14,446 nt of DNA from an uncultured Gemmatimonadales bacterium (lineage in GTDB: Bacteria > Gemmatimonadota > Gemmatimonadetes > Longimicrobiales > Gaopeijiaceae), in NCBI GenBank assembly GCA_937983085.1, contig CALJKZ010000203.1, positions 1 through 14,446 of the forward strand, in the 5' to 3' direction. The notes beneath the pieces were generated by a model. The model had not been told where the DNA came from. It did no database searches and was given only the letters and a program-made list of their open reading frames with translations. Of this stretch, positions 8,313 to 14,311 are shown piece after piece. Positions within the stretch are counted from its first letter, which is position 1, and every line of letters starts with the position of its first letter. The translations under genes and the position numbers were made by a program.

Positions 8313-8369
8313 TCTACCATCGGCCTGAGCTACAAAAATCCGTGTTTCACTCACACCTGGAGTCATCCA

Positions 8370-8762
8370 ATGCGGGACACCAAGGGTTTCACCCTCATCG
8401 AGCTGCTCATCGTGGTCGTGATCATCGGCATCCTGGCGGCCATCGCCATTCCGAAGTTCAGCGCCACGCGTGAGAAGGCCTACTTCGCGGCCATGAAGTC
8501 CGACCTGAAGAACCTGGCCAGCCAGCAGGAGATCTACTACTCCGACGCGTACACCTACACGACGGCTTTCGCGGACCTCGCGTTCACGAACTCCGACGGT
8601 GTCACCGTCACGCCGGCCGCCTCTTCGTCCGGTTGGGCCGCCACGGCCGTTCACGCTGCGCTCGGCACCGCCGAGGGTTGCGCCATCTACTACGGCACGG
8701 CCACCGCGCCGACGGCACCGGTCGCCCCCACCCAGCCGGGTGAGGTTGCCTGCACCAGCTGA
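8370..8762 (+). CDS. pilA: Major type IV prepilin
   Basis: This 130-residue type IVa prepilin is the probable main subunit of the pilus fibre. The ATG at 8370 has GGAG at 8359-8362. A six-residue leader, MRDTKG, precedes the prepilin peptidase site G6/F7. The mature N-terminus FTLIELLIVVVIIGILAAIAIP carries Glu5 (E11 of the precursor) and forms the hydrophobic helix; it is quoted here across cleavage site and helix only in outline. Residues 30-60 extend the helix and a short beta/loop head follows. Two cysteines, C104 and C128, would form the C-terminal disulfide loop. Inside that loop lies the Thr/Ala/Pro-rich stretch TATAPTAPVAPTQP (110-123), which resembles an O-glycosylation substrate. 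A Ser cluster (85-87) lies before it. The gene stands alone between a sigma-54 promoter and a strong terminator, as expected for a highly expressed pilin. The GWAATAVHAALGTAEGCAIYYG style suggests a Gemmatimonadota pilin. Confidence 0.93.
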   Translation: MRDTKGFTLIELLIVVVIIGILAAIAIPKFSATREKAYFAAMKSDLKNLASQQEIYYSDAYTYTTAFADLAFTNSDGVTVTPAASSSGWAATAVHAALGTAEGCAIYYGTATAPTAPVAPTQPGEVACTS

Positions 8763-8814
8763 CCTCTCGAGGTCATGTTGACAGGCTCCCGCATCTCGAT
8801 GCGGGTGTGACATG
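8761..8814 (+). other. Two hairpins after the pilin stop codon
   Basis: A short perfect hairpin, GACCTC/GAGGTC (8761-8774), overlaps the stop codon. It is followed by CCCGCAT-CTCG-ATGCGGG (8788-8805), flanked by outer complementary arms CATGT (8774-8778) and ACATG (8810-8814). Neither is followed by a T tract, so they are more likely structural elements of the pilin mRNA 3' end than terminators. They could protect the transcript from 3' exonucleases. Confidence 0.6.
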
Positions 8815-8822
8815 AAGCGGTA

Positions 8823-8863
8823 GGGTGGTCCGGACTCGGTCCGGGCCACCCTTCGTTTCGTTC
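8823..8863 (+). terminator. Strong rho-independent terminator of the pilin gene
   Basis: The stem GGGTGGTCCGGAC (8823-8835) pairs over 13 bp with GTCCGGGCCACCC (8839-8851), with one T-G wobble and a 3-nt loop. The T-rich tail TTCGTTTCGTTCT follows at 8852-8864. This separates the pilin from the second kinase gene. Confidence 0.88.
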
Positions 8864-8867
8864 TGGG

Positions 8868-8883
8868 GATCGAGTCCTCGATC
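8868..8883. repeat. Perfect inverted repeat in the leader of the second kinase gene
   Basis: GATCGAG and CTCGATC are perfectly complementary 7-base arms separated by TC. The repeat lies between the pilin terminator and the kinase start at 8939. It could be an operator or an RNA hairpin; the sequence alone does not say which. No clear promoter for the kinase operon was seen in 8864-8938. Confidence 0.4.
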
Positions 8884-8938
8884 TCTCACCCTCCTTCTTT
8901 TCCACGGCCACCATGCGACGCAGCGGAACGATCCGTAC

Positions 8939-10198
8939 GTGAACAAGCGTCGCCTGGTCGTTCGCCTGGCCATCCTCTTCGCCGTCGTGCAGGGAATGGC
9001 GGTGGCCGGGGTCTACTTCGCCGTCCCGTTCATGTCGGGACTCGTGTCGACCCCCACCCTCGCCGCCTTCCTTCTGGCCGTGGATCTGGCCCTGCTGGTG
9101 CTCTTCTCGGGCTGGCTCGTGTCGGCTTCGGTGGAAACGTCGGTCGGCAAGCTGGCCCGGGACGTGCAACGGATCGGGGACGGCGACTATCACCACCGGG
9201 TGAGCGACCCGGTCCGACCGGAGCTGCGAGAGATCCAAGCCAGTGTGAATCGTCTCGCCGATCGGCTCATCGCGGATCAACGACTCCTTGCCGAGAACAT
9301 CGAGTCGTTGGAGAGCACCAACCGGGAGTTGCGCCACGCCCGAGACCAGGTCGTAAAGACCGCGCGGATGGCGTCCGTGGGTACCCTCGCCGCGGGAATC
9401 GCACACGAGGTGGGAAATCCCCTCGGCGCCATCATGGGATTCGTGGATGTCGCCCGCGGTCGGGTGGTCCGGGAGGGAGGAGATCCCGACCTCCTCGATT
9501 CCATCCGACGTGAAGCGGAGCGCATCGACCGGATCGTACGTGGCCTGTTGGACTACGCCCGACCCACCAACGGAGCGGGTGAGCCGGCCCCGGCTCCCGA
9601 GCCTGTGGAACGGGTGCGGGAGATCCTGGAGAGCCAGGGCGCGCTGGAGGGTATCGACGTGCAGTGGAAGGTCGAACTGGGGCCCGGACAACTCGTCGAC
9701 CAGCCCCGGCGCCTGGAGCAGGTCCTCATCAACCTCCTCCTCAACGCGAAGGATGCGGTGGCGGGCGTATCCGAGCCGGTCATTGTCGTCTCGCTCCGAG
9801 AGGAGCAGGGCGAGCTCACCGGCCTTCCCCGACGGCGGGAGGACGACCCGCCAGGCATCAATTACATGCATCGCCGCCGCCGTGCCCGTGACGAACAGGC
9901 TCCCGCTTCGGTGGACGGGGCCGAGCGGATCACCGTTCTCGAGGTGTTGGACAACGGGCACGGCATCGACGAGGATCAGATCAGCCAGCTCTTCGACCCC
10001 TTCTTCACCACCAAGGAGCCGGGGGAGGGGACGGGGCTGGGCCTGTCGATCTGCGCGCGCCTCGTGGAGGGGATGGGCGGGCGCATCGACGCAGAGAACC
10101 GGGAGGAGGGCGGCGCTCGTTTCGTCATCCGTCTCCCGGTGCTATACGATATCGGCGAGGACGAATCCTCGGACACTCACCAACCAGCGCCATCGTGA
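8939..10198 (+). CDS. NtrB/ZraS-like sensor histidine kinase with HAMP domain
   Basis: This predicted 419-residue kinase would partner the response regulator downstream. The GTG start at 8939 (MNKRRLVVRLAILFAVV) places a basic N-terminus directly before the first membrane segment; GGAA at 8925-8928 is a fair ribosome binding site. Upstream in-frame starts would begin inside the pilin terminator. Two membrane segments (about 10-30 and 40-62) are separated by only about ten residues, so there is almost no periplasmic sensor domain. A HAMP domain (about 62-115) and coiled-coil precede the HisKA box GIAHEVGNPL with His156. The ATPase domain has NLLLNAKDA (N265, N269), DNGHGI (338-343), FDPFFTTKE and GEGTGLGLS (362-370). 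An Arg-rich insert of about 40 residues, including MHRRRRAR, separates the N box from DNGHGI. The gene is coupled to the regulator by a GTGA overlap. Its stimulus is unknown. Confidence 0.88.
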   Translation: MNKRRLVVRLAILFAVVQGMAVAGVYFAVPFMSGLVSTPTLAAFLLAVDLALLVLFSGWLVSASVETSVGKLARDVQRIGDGDYHHRVSDPVRPELREIQASVNRLADRLIADQRLLAENIESLESTNRELRHARDQVVKTARMASVGTLAAGIAHEVGNPLGAIMGFVDVARGRVVREGGDPDLLDSIRREAERIDRIVRGLLDYARPTNGAGEPAPAPEPVERVREILESQGALEGIDVQWKVELGPGQLVDQPRRLEQVLINLLLNAKDAVAGVSEPVIVVSLREEQGELTGLPRRREDDPPGINYMHRRRRARDEQAPASVDGAERITVLEVLDNGHGIDEDQISQLFDPFFTTKEPGEGTGLGLSICARLVEGMGGRIDAENREEGGARFVIRLPVLYDIGEDESSDTHQPAPS

Positions 10199-11553
10199 AG
10201 ATCCTCATCATCGACGACGACGCGGGGCTGCGGAAATCGCTGACCCTCATCCTTTCCGACGCCGGCTACGACGTGGTCCAGGCGGAGGACGGGGAACAGG
10301 GATTGGCCACGGCCCAGGAGCAGTCCCCCGACATCATTCTATGTGATGTCCGGATGCCGAAGCTCACCGGGATCGAGTTCCTCGAGGCGTATCGGGAAGC
10401 GGGCGGTCGCGCCCTCATCCTCGTCATGACCGCCTACGGAGGCCTCGACCTCGCCATGGAGGCGATGAAGAAGGGCGCGTACGACTACATCCCCAAGCCA
10501 TTCGGATCGGACGACGTCCTTCTCATCGTGCGGAAGGCCGAGGAGCGCGAGCAGCTGCGTCAGGAGGTGGGACGCCTTCGCCGTGAAGTGAGGGCCGACG
10601 CCCGCTTCGGCGAGATCGTCGTCGGATCCCCGGCCATGCGGAAGGCGATGGAGGTCGCCCAGAAGGTGGCACCCTACGATTCGCCGGTCCTCATCACCGG
10701 ATCGAGCGGGACGGGGAAGGAGTTGGTGGCCCGGATGCTCCACCGGGAGTCGTCCCGGGCCGACATGCCCTTCGTCCCCGTCAACTGCGGTGGCGTGCCC
10801 GAGCAGCTTCTAGAGTCCGAGTTCTTCGGCTTCGTCCGGGGTGCCTTCACCGGGGCGGACCGTGACAAGGAAGGGCTCTTCGAGGCCGCGGACGGCGGCA
10901 CCCTCTTTCTCGACGAGGTGGGCGAGCTGCCCGGCGCCCTCCAGGTGAAGCTCCTGCGTGCTCTGCAGGAGGGGGAGGTCCGCCGCATCGGGGCCACGGA
11001 GACCACCAGCGTCGACGTCAGGGTCGTGTCGGCCACCAACCGTGATCTGGAAGAGGGCGTGGAAGAGGGCACCTTCCGGAAGGACCTCTACTACCGGCGT
11101 GCCGTGGTTCCCATCCACCTTCCGACCTTGCAGGCCCGGAAGGAGGAGATCCCCCAGCTGGCCCACCATCTCCTCGAGCGACACTCCGCGCGCCTCGGGG
11201 TCGCCGTGGAGGGCATCGAGCCCGAGGCCATGGAAGTGCTCCTGACGTATCCGTGGCCCGGCAACATTCGGGAGTTGGAGAACGTCCTCGAGCGTGCGCT
11301 GGTCCTCACCGAGGGCGACACCGTATCCCTGGACGACCTCCCCGAGGCCGTTCGGCGGCCCGCTCCGGAGACGCCCGGCCTGGGTGTCGACACCGACGAC
11401 CTCTCCGTGAAGAAGCACGGCGCCCGCTTGGAGAAACACCTCATCGGCCTCGCCCTCGATCGCACGGGGGGCAACAAGACCCAGGCGGCCGACCTCCTGG
11501 AGCTCTCTCCCCGTGCCCTCCGGTACAAGATCCAGGAGTACGGCATAGGGTAG
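10195..11553 (+). CDS. NtrC-type sigma-54-dependent response regulator (second)
   Basis: This 452-residue paralogue of the PilR-like protein has a receiver domain with D7-D9, phospho-acceptor Asp51 in LCDVRMP, Thr79 and Lys101. Its AAA+ domain has Walker A GSSGTGKE (169-176), the sigma-54 loop GAFTGA (216-221) and Walker B GGTLFLDE (234-241). A Fis-type HTH closes the protein (about 410-452, NKTQAADLLELSPRALRYKI). The segment after the arginine-finger region is unusual: YYRRAVV (299-305) and LPTLQARKEEI (309-319) replace the usual YYRLNVV and LPPLRERxEDI. The key GAFTGA and Walker residues are intact, so it should still be able to activate sigma-54 promoters. It lies between the pilin and the minor pilin genes, and a role in pilus gene control is inferred from that. 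No good -24/-12 element was found before the minor pilin operon. Confidence 0.9.
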   Translation: MKILIIDDDAGLRKSLTLILSDAGYDVVQAEDGEQGLATAQEQSPDIILCDVRMPKLTGIEFLEAYREAGGRALILVMTAYGGLDLAMEAMKKGAYDYIPKPFGSDDVLLIVRKAEEREQLRQEVGRLRREVRADARFGEIVVGSPAMRKAMEVAQKVAPYDSPVLITGSSGTGKELVARMLHRESSRADMPFVPVNCGGVPEQLLESEFFGFVRGAFTGADRDKEGLFEAADGGTLFLDEVGELPGALQVKLLRALQEGEVRRIGATETTSVDVRVVSATNRDLEEGVEEGTFRKDLYYRRAVVPIHLPTLQARKEEIPQLAHHLLERHSARLGVAVEGIEPEAMEVLLTYPWPGNIRELENVLERALVLTEGDTVSLDDLPEAVRRPAPETPGLGVDTDDLSVKKHGARLEKHLIGLALDRTGGNKTQAADLLELSPRALRYKIQEYGIG

Positions 11554-11554
11554 G

Positions 11555-11590
11555 GGGTCCCGGAGCGGGGCCCTTTCGAGCATTCGCTCG
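11555..11590 (+). terminator. Two hairpins after the second regulator, weak terminator candidate
   Basis: GGGTCCC (11555-11561) pairs with GGGGCCC (11567-11573) around a GGAGC loop, with one wobble, and is followed by only three T residues. A second hairpin, CGAGC-ATTC-GCTCG, follows at 11577-11590. Termination is probably partial, so some read-through into the minor pilin genes is plausible. Confidence 0.45.
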
Positions 11591-11616
11591 CCCCACCCGG
11601 CTGAATAGCGTGCGTC

Positions 11617-12090
11617 ATGCCCACGCCGCCGACGTACCCGCCCCACCCCCTCTCCGGGTCCCGGAGCCGAAGGGGGTTCACCCTCATGGAGGTCGCCGCC
11701 GTTCTGGCCGTCCTGGCGGTGGCTTCGTGGGCTGCCGTTGCTCCCGCGCGCTCCGTCGCGGACGCCACCCGGCTGTTTTCGGCTCGTGAGATCGTGGTAC
11801 GGGGCATCGCGCGGGGCCGCATGGCGGCCGTGGCCGCCGGAGGAGGTACGGTCACCGTCCTGACGGAGCCCCCGCGCATCAGGGTCACGGCTGGTGGTGG
11901 TGTGGTGCACGACGCGCTCATCGGAGACGGGCGGACGTCGCTCCTCCTGTCCGGGGCCCGAGACTCCCTGTCCCTCCGCTTCGACGGTCTGGGCATCGGT
12001 CGCTTTGCCAGCGCTTCCATCGGGCTGCGCCGAGGCGAGAGGGACGTGGGCGTCGTGCTGTCGAGCTACGGACGGGTTCGCCGGAGATGA
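11617..12090 (+). CDS. GspH/FimT-like minor pseudopilin
   Basis: This 157-residue protein carries a prepilin N-terminus. A 20-residue leader, MPTPPTYPPHPLSGSRSRRG, is followed by FTLMEVAAVLAVLAVASWAA with Glu5 (E25), cleaved after G20. The hydrophobic helix spans about 21-45. The remainder is Gly/Val-rich and likely beta-structured, ending SSYGRVRRR, which fits the GspH/FimT fold. FimT-type minor pilins help initiate pilus assembly and in some species bind DNA; whether this one does is not visible, though the C-terminus is strongly basic. It is first in a run of four genes joined by 4-nt overlaps. The long leader before the processing site is unusual, but no internal start with a better signal is evident. 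Confidence 0.8.
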   Translation: MPTPPTYPPHPLSGSRSRRGFTLMEVAAVLAVLAVASWAAVAPARSVADATRLFSAREIVVRGIARGRMAAVAAGGGTVTVLTEPPRIRVTAGGGVVHDALIGDGRTSLLLSGARDSLSLRFDGLGIGRFASASIGLRRGERDVGVVLSSYGRVRRR

Positions 12091-12425
12091 GGCGCGGGGG
12101 CTTCACGCTGGTGGAGGTCGTCATGGCGCTTCTCGTGCTCCAGGCAGCGGCGCTGGGCGTACTCGGTACGCTGACACTGGCCCAACGGACCGTGCACCGT
12201 GCAGAGCGACTCGAGCGGGCCGCGACGCGGGTGGAGATGCTCCTCGATTCCCTACGGTCGGCTCCGGCGGAGCCGGACTCGGGGCACTGGGCCGCCGGCG
12301 ACCTGCGGGTCCGGTGGTGGGTCGAGGCCGACGGGGGTGTCCTCGTGGTGGCCACCGACGACCGTGGCGGGGGGCTGGTCCGGGCCCGTGGAGCGGCGGC
12401 CCGCGTGCCCAGGCGTCACCCGTGA
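12087..12425 (+). CDS. pilV: PilV-like minor pilin
   Basis: This short 112-residue prepilin has leader MRRGG, cleavage after G5, and mature FTLVEVVMALLVLQAAALGV with Glu5 (E10). Conserved VEVxxALLVL with following Gly/Leu residues is the usual pattern of PilV/GspI-type minor pilins, which form the tip-initiating complex with PilW and PilX. The head domain is small and ends in an Arg-rich tail, so it is shorter than typical proteobacterial PilV. Its ATG overlaps the previous stop (ATGA) and its stop overlaps the next GTG (GTGA). The family call rests on the N-terminus and on gene order. Confidence 0.72.
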   Translation: MRRGGFTLVEVVMALLVLQAAALGVLGTLTLAQRTVHRAERLERAATRVEMLLDSLRSAPAEPDSGHWAAGDLRVRWWVEADGGVLVVATDDRGGGLVRARGAAARVPRRHP

Positions 12426-13123
12426 ACGAGGGCGCGTCGCTGGTGGAGGTCCTCGTGGCCCTGGTGCTCGGCCTCTTCGTCCTCCACCTCGGCCACGCGA
12501 CGCTGGGCGCCCTGGGCGACGCTCGCCGCAGCCTCGAACGGCGTGTCGATCTGCTCACGGCCGAGCGGGTCGCGCGCACCGTGCTGCGAGGTGAGCTTCG
12601 CCACGGCGTCGGGGAGCGGGACTGGCACGCCACCGCGGACTCCATCGGGCTCCGCGCGGTCCGGGGGGGGGCTCTGGTGTGTTCCGTCGACGCGGAGAGA
12701 GGGCGAGCGGTGGTCACCTACCGGGGAGATCGGCGCCCTTCGCCCGTCAAGGACTCCCTGGAGGTTCTGGATTCCAGAGGGAGGCTCATCCACCGACGGC
12801 TGGACCGCGTCCGGTCCGTCACTCCGATGTGCAGCGGGCTGGGACCGGACGAGGTCGCCCTCGAGGTGGGCGTCGAGGGAACGCTCCCTGGGGATGCACT
12901 TCTTCTCCGACCCTTTGAGTCCGGATCGTATCACCTGCACGGTGCCGCCCTTCGCTACCGCGTCGGCCGGGGTGGGCGGCAGCCTCTCACGCCCGAAGTC
13001 TGGGAGGATGCCCACACCCGGTTCCTCGTCGGTGACGCCGCCATCGGAGTGCGATTGACGCCGCGGCGTCCAGGTCGTGCCCACACCGCTGGCTTCCTGG
13101 CCTGGCGGAGGGCGCCCCGATGA
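12422..13123 (+). CDS. pilW: PilW-like minor pilin
   Basis: This 233-residue protein starts at a GTG overlapping the PilV-like stop. The leader is only four residues (MNEG), with predicted cleavage before ASLVEVLVALVLGLFVLHLG; Glu5 is E9. The (S/A)LVExLVALxLGL pattern is typical of PilW/GspJ-type minor pilins. A long open frame continues upstream of the GTG, but it lacks prepilin character and overlaps the PilV-like gene entirely, so the GTG is preferred. The head domain contains two cysteines (in LVCSVD and TPMCSG) that could pair. A run of nine G residues at 12663-12671 lies in the coding sequence and is a possible slippage site. Confidence 0.77.
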   Translation: MNEGASLVEVLVALVLGLFVLHLGHATLGALGDARRSLERRVDLLTAERVARTVLRGELRHGVGERDWHATADSIGLRAVRGGALVCSVDAERGRAVVTYRGDRRPSPVKDSLEVLDSRGRLIHRRLDRVRSVTPMCSGLGPDEVALEVGVEGTLPGDALLLRPFESGSYHLHGAALRYRVGRGGRQPLTPEVWEDAHTRFLVGDAAIGVRLTPRRPGRAHTAGFLAWRRAPR

Positions 13124-14091
13124 ACGCCACCACCTCATCCGAGGTCGGTGCGGTCCTGGTCTTCGCCGTCCTCGTGAGCGTCGGACTCCTCGCTCTGGGC
13201 CATGCGCTCCTGGTCACGGCGGAAGCCGCCTTCCTCACGTCGGGGGCACGGGCCGGGCTCGTCGAGCTGGGGGGGGCACCGGAGCCGCGCCGGAGCGGGG
13301 GAGCAGATAGCGGGTGGTGGCCGTGGATGGACTCGGTGGCTGCTGGAGAGCGTCGTACCGGCGCACCGAACCGCGCCTGGGGCGTGGAGACTCGGGGCAC
13401 GTGGCTCCGTCTCACGCCTGAGGCGTGGCTGGTGGCGTCCACGGCCCACCGAGTGGGCCGCGGCCCGTCGGTGCACCGGAACCGGATCCTCTGGCTCTAC
13501 GATCCCGCCACCCGGGTGCGGGCTCTGCCGGCCATCGTCGGCGTGGCGGCTTCCTCGTCCGTGACCGGCGGGGGCACCATCGCCGGCGACACCGTCGCGG
13601 TGGGCCCCGTCGCGGCCCCGTCGTTGGGGCTCATGGCGCCGGGTCTCCTCCTGTCCCTGGCCGATACGGTGGGCGAGCGCGGGCGCCCGGGTCCGGACGT
13701 TCGCTCGGGCCGCTGTCGTGCCGAGGCCATGTGGAACTGGGGCGATCCCGATGGTCTCGGTCCGTGCGGGACCCACGTAGCCGTACGAGGGAGGTCCGGA
13801 TCCCTGACGGTCGATGGGGGCCGGGGCCAGACGGTCCTGGTGGTGGACGGTGACCTGGTTCTCCTCGGTGGGGCCCGCTTGAGCGGAATGATCATCGCTA
13901 CGGGAACGGTGACGCTGCGGGAGGGCTCGTCCATCGTCGGGAGGCTCGTCGCGTACGGAGGCGCGACGGTGGAGGCGGGGTCGAGTGTGGTCGGGTCCGG
14001 GGCGGTCGCCGCCACCGTCCTGGAGGCTTCTCGCCGGACGCTGGGAGTCCTCCTTTCCATGCACCCCGCCGATCGTCTCGGACCCGGGTGA
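13120..14091 (+). CDS. PilX-like minor pilus assembly protein with beta-repeat C-terminus
   Basis: This 323-residue protein occupies the PilX position at the end of the minor pilin run, with an ATGA overlap. Its N-terminus, EVGAVLVFAVLVSVGLLALG (8-27), is a single hydrophobic helix after a Gly, like PilX N-terminal domains. Glu5 is absent (F is at that place), as is common in PilX/GspK-type proteins. Residues 228-301 show short repeating beta units with Gly turns (VDGDLVLLGG, ARLSGMIIATGTVTL, REGSSIVGRLVAYGG), suggesting a small beta-solenoid comparable to bactofilin-like repeats. Two cysteines, C199 and C216, flank an Asp/Gly-rich loop (NWGDPDGLGP). A G8 run occurs at 13269-13276. The precise family cannot be confirmed without a search; the pilus role is supported by position and N-terminus. 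Confidence 0.7.
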   Translation: MNATTSSEVGAVLVFAVLVSVGLLALGHALLVTAEAAFLTSGARAGLVELGGAPEPRRSGGADSGWWPWMDSVAAGERRTGAPNRAWGVETRGTWLRLTPEAWLVASTAHRVGRGPSVHRNRILWLYDPATRVRALPAIVGVAASSSVTGGGTIAGDTVAVGPVAAPSLGLMAPGLLLSLADTVGERGRPGPDVRSGRCRAEAMWNWGDPDGLGPCGTHVAVRGRSGSLTVDGGRGQTVLVVDGDLVLLGGARLSGMIIATGTVTLREGSSIVGRLVAYGGATVEAGSSVVGSGAVAATVLEASRRTLGVLLSMHPADRLGPG

Positions 14092-14120
14092 ATCCGGGGC
14101 CGCGGAGAGCCCCGAGACGA
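14073..14120. repeat. Inverted repeat across the end of the PilX-like gene
   Basis: TCGTCTCGG (14073-14081) and CCGAGACGA (14112-14120) are perfectly complementary nine-base arms around the stop codon at 14089-14091. An inner hairpin CGGGGC/GCCCCG (14095-14100 and 14109-14114) competes with part of the outer arm. No T tract follows, so it is a transcript-end structure or attenuator-like fold more than a classical terminator. Confidence 0.5.
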
Positions 14121-14141
14121 CCCCTTCGGAGGCCGACGAAA

Positions 14142-14164
14142 TGGCCCTCCTCTGGCCACTTTTT
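14142..14164 (+). terminator. Short rho-independent terminator after the minor pilin operon
   Basis: TGGCC (14142-14146) pairs with GGCCA (14154-14158) around a 7-nt loop and is followed by C and five T residues (14160-14164). The preceding AAA could extend the pairing with the T run. The stem is short, so the call is moderate. Confidence 0.5.
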
Positions 14165-14225
14165 GCCGGGTGAATGCGTCAAATGTTTACCAATTATTGC
14201 CCTCTCTGCAGAACCGACATTTTTC

Positions 14226-14255
14226 TTGACAAGGCTCGACAAACGGTGGTAACCT
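14226..14255 (+). promoter_or_regulatory. Sigma-70-like promoter for pilM
   Basis: A perfect -35 TTGACA (14226-14231) is followed after 18 bp by TAACCT (14250-14255), a weak -10. The surrounding 14160-14290 is AT-rich compared with the genes. The start would be near 14262, about 50 nt before the pilM ATG. This suggests the assembly genes are expressed separately from the sigma-54-driven pilin. Confidence 0.6.
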
Positions 14256-14311
14256 GACATCGCACTTCTCAGGAAAATGTGTTTTCCCATCCCCTCGGCT
14301 GAAGGCGGAGC

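Larger units (their letters stand above)
8147..8369 (+). promoter_or_regulatory. AT-rich pilin leader and control region
   Basis: This 223-bp gap between the TMTC-like gene and the pilin is much richer in A and T than the coding DNA around it, especially 8190-8345. It holds the motif CTTGCAACATGCC (8174-8186) shared with the region upstream of the pilS-like gene, an inverted repeat at 8252-8270, a sigma-54 element at 8297-8312 and a 5' leader of about 48 nt. No terminator for the upstream operon was recognised, so read-through into pilin is possible. Confidence 0.7.

Noticed and set aside
11894..12421. Upstream extension of the PilW-like frame
   Set aside because: The extension fully overlaps the PilV-like gene and would bury the prepilin cleavage motif 176 residues into the protein.
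14152..14167. Sigma-54-like TGGCC...TTGCC upstream of pilM
   Set aside because: GG-to-GC spacing is 11 bp, one short. The same bases form the right arm and T tract of a terminator, and a better sigma-70-like promoter lies downstream.
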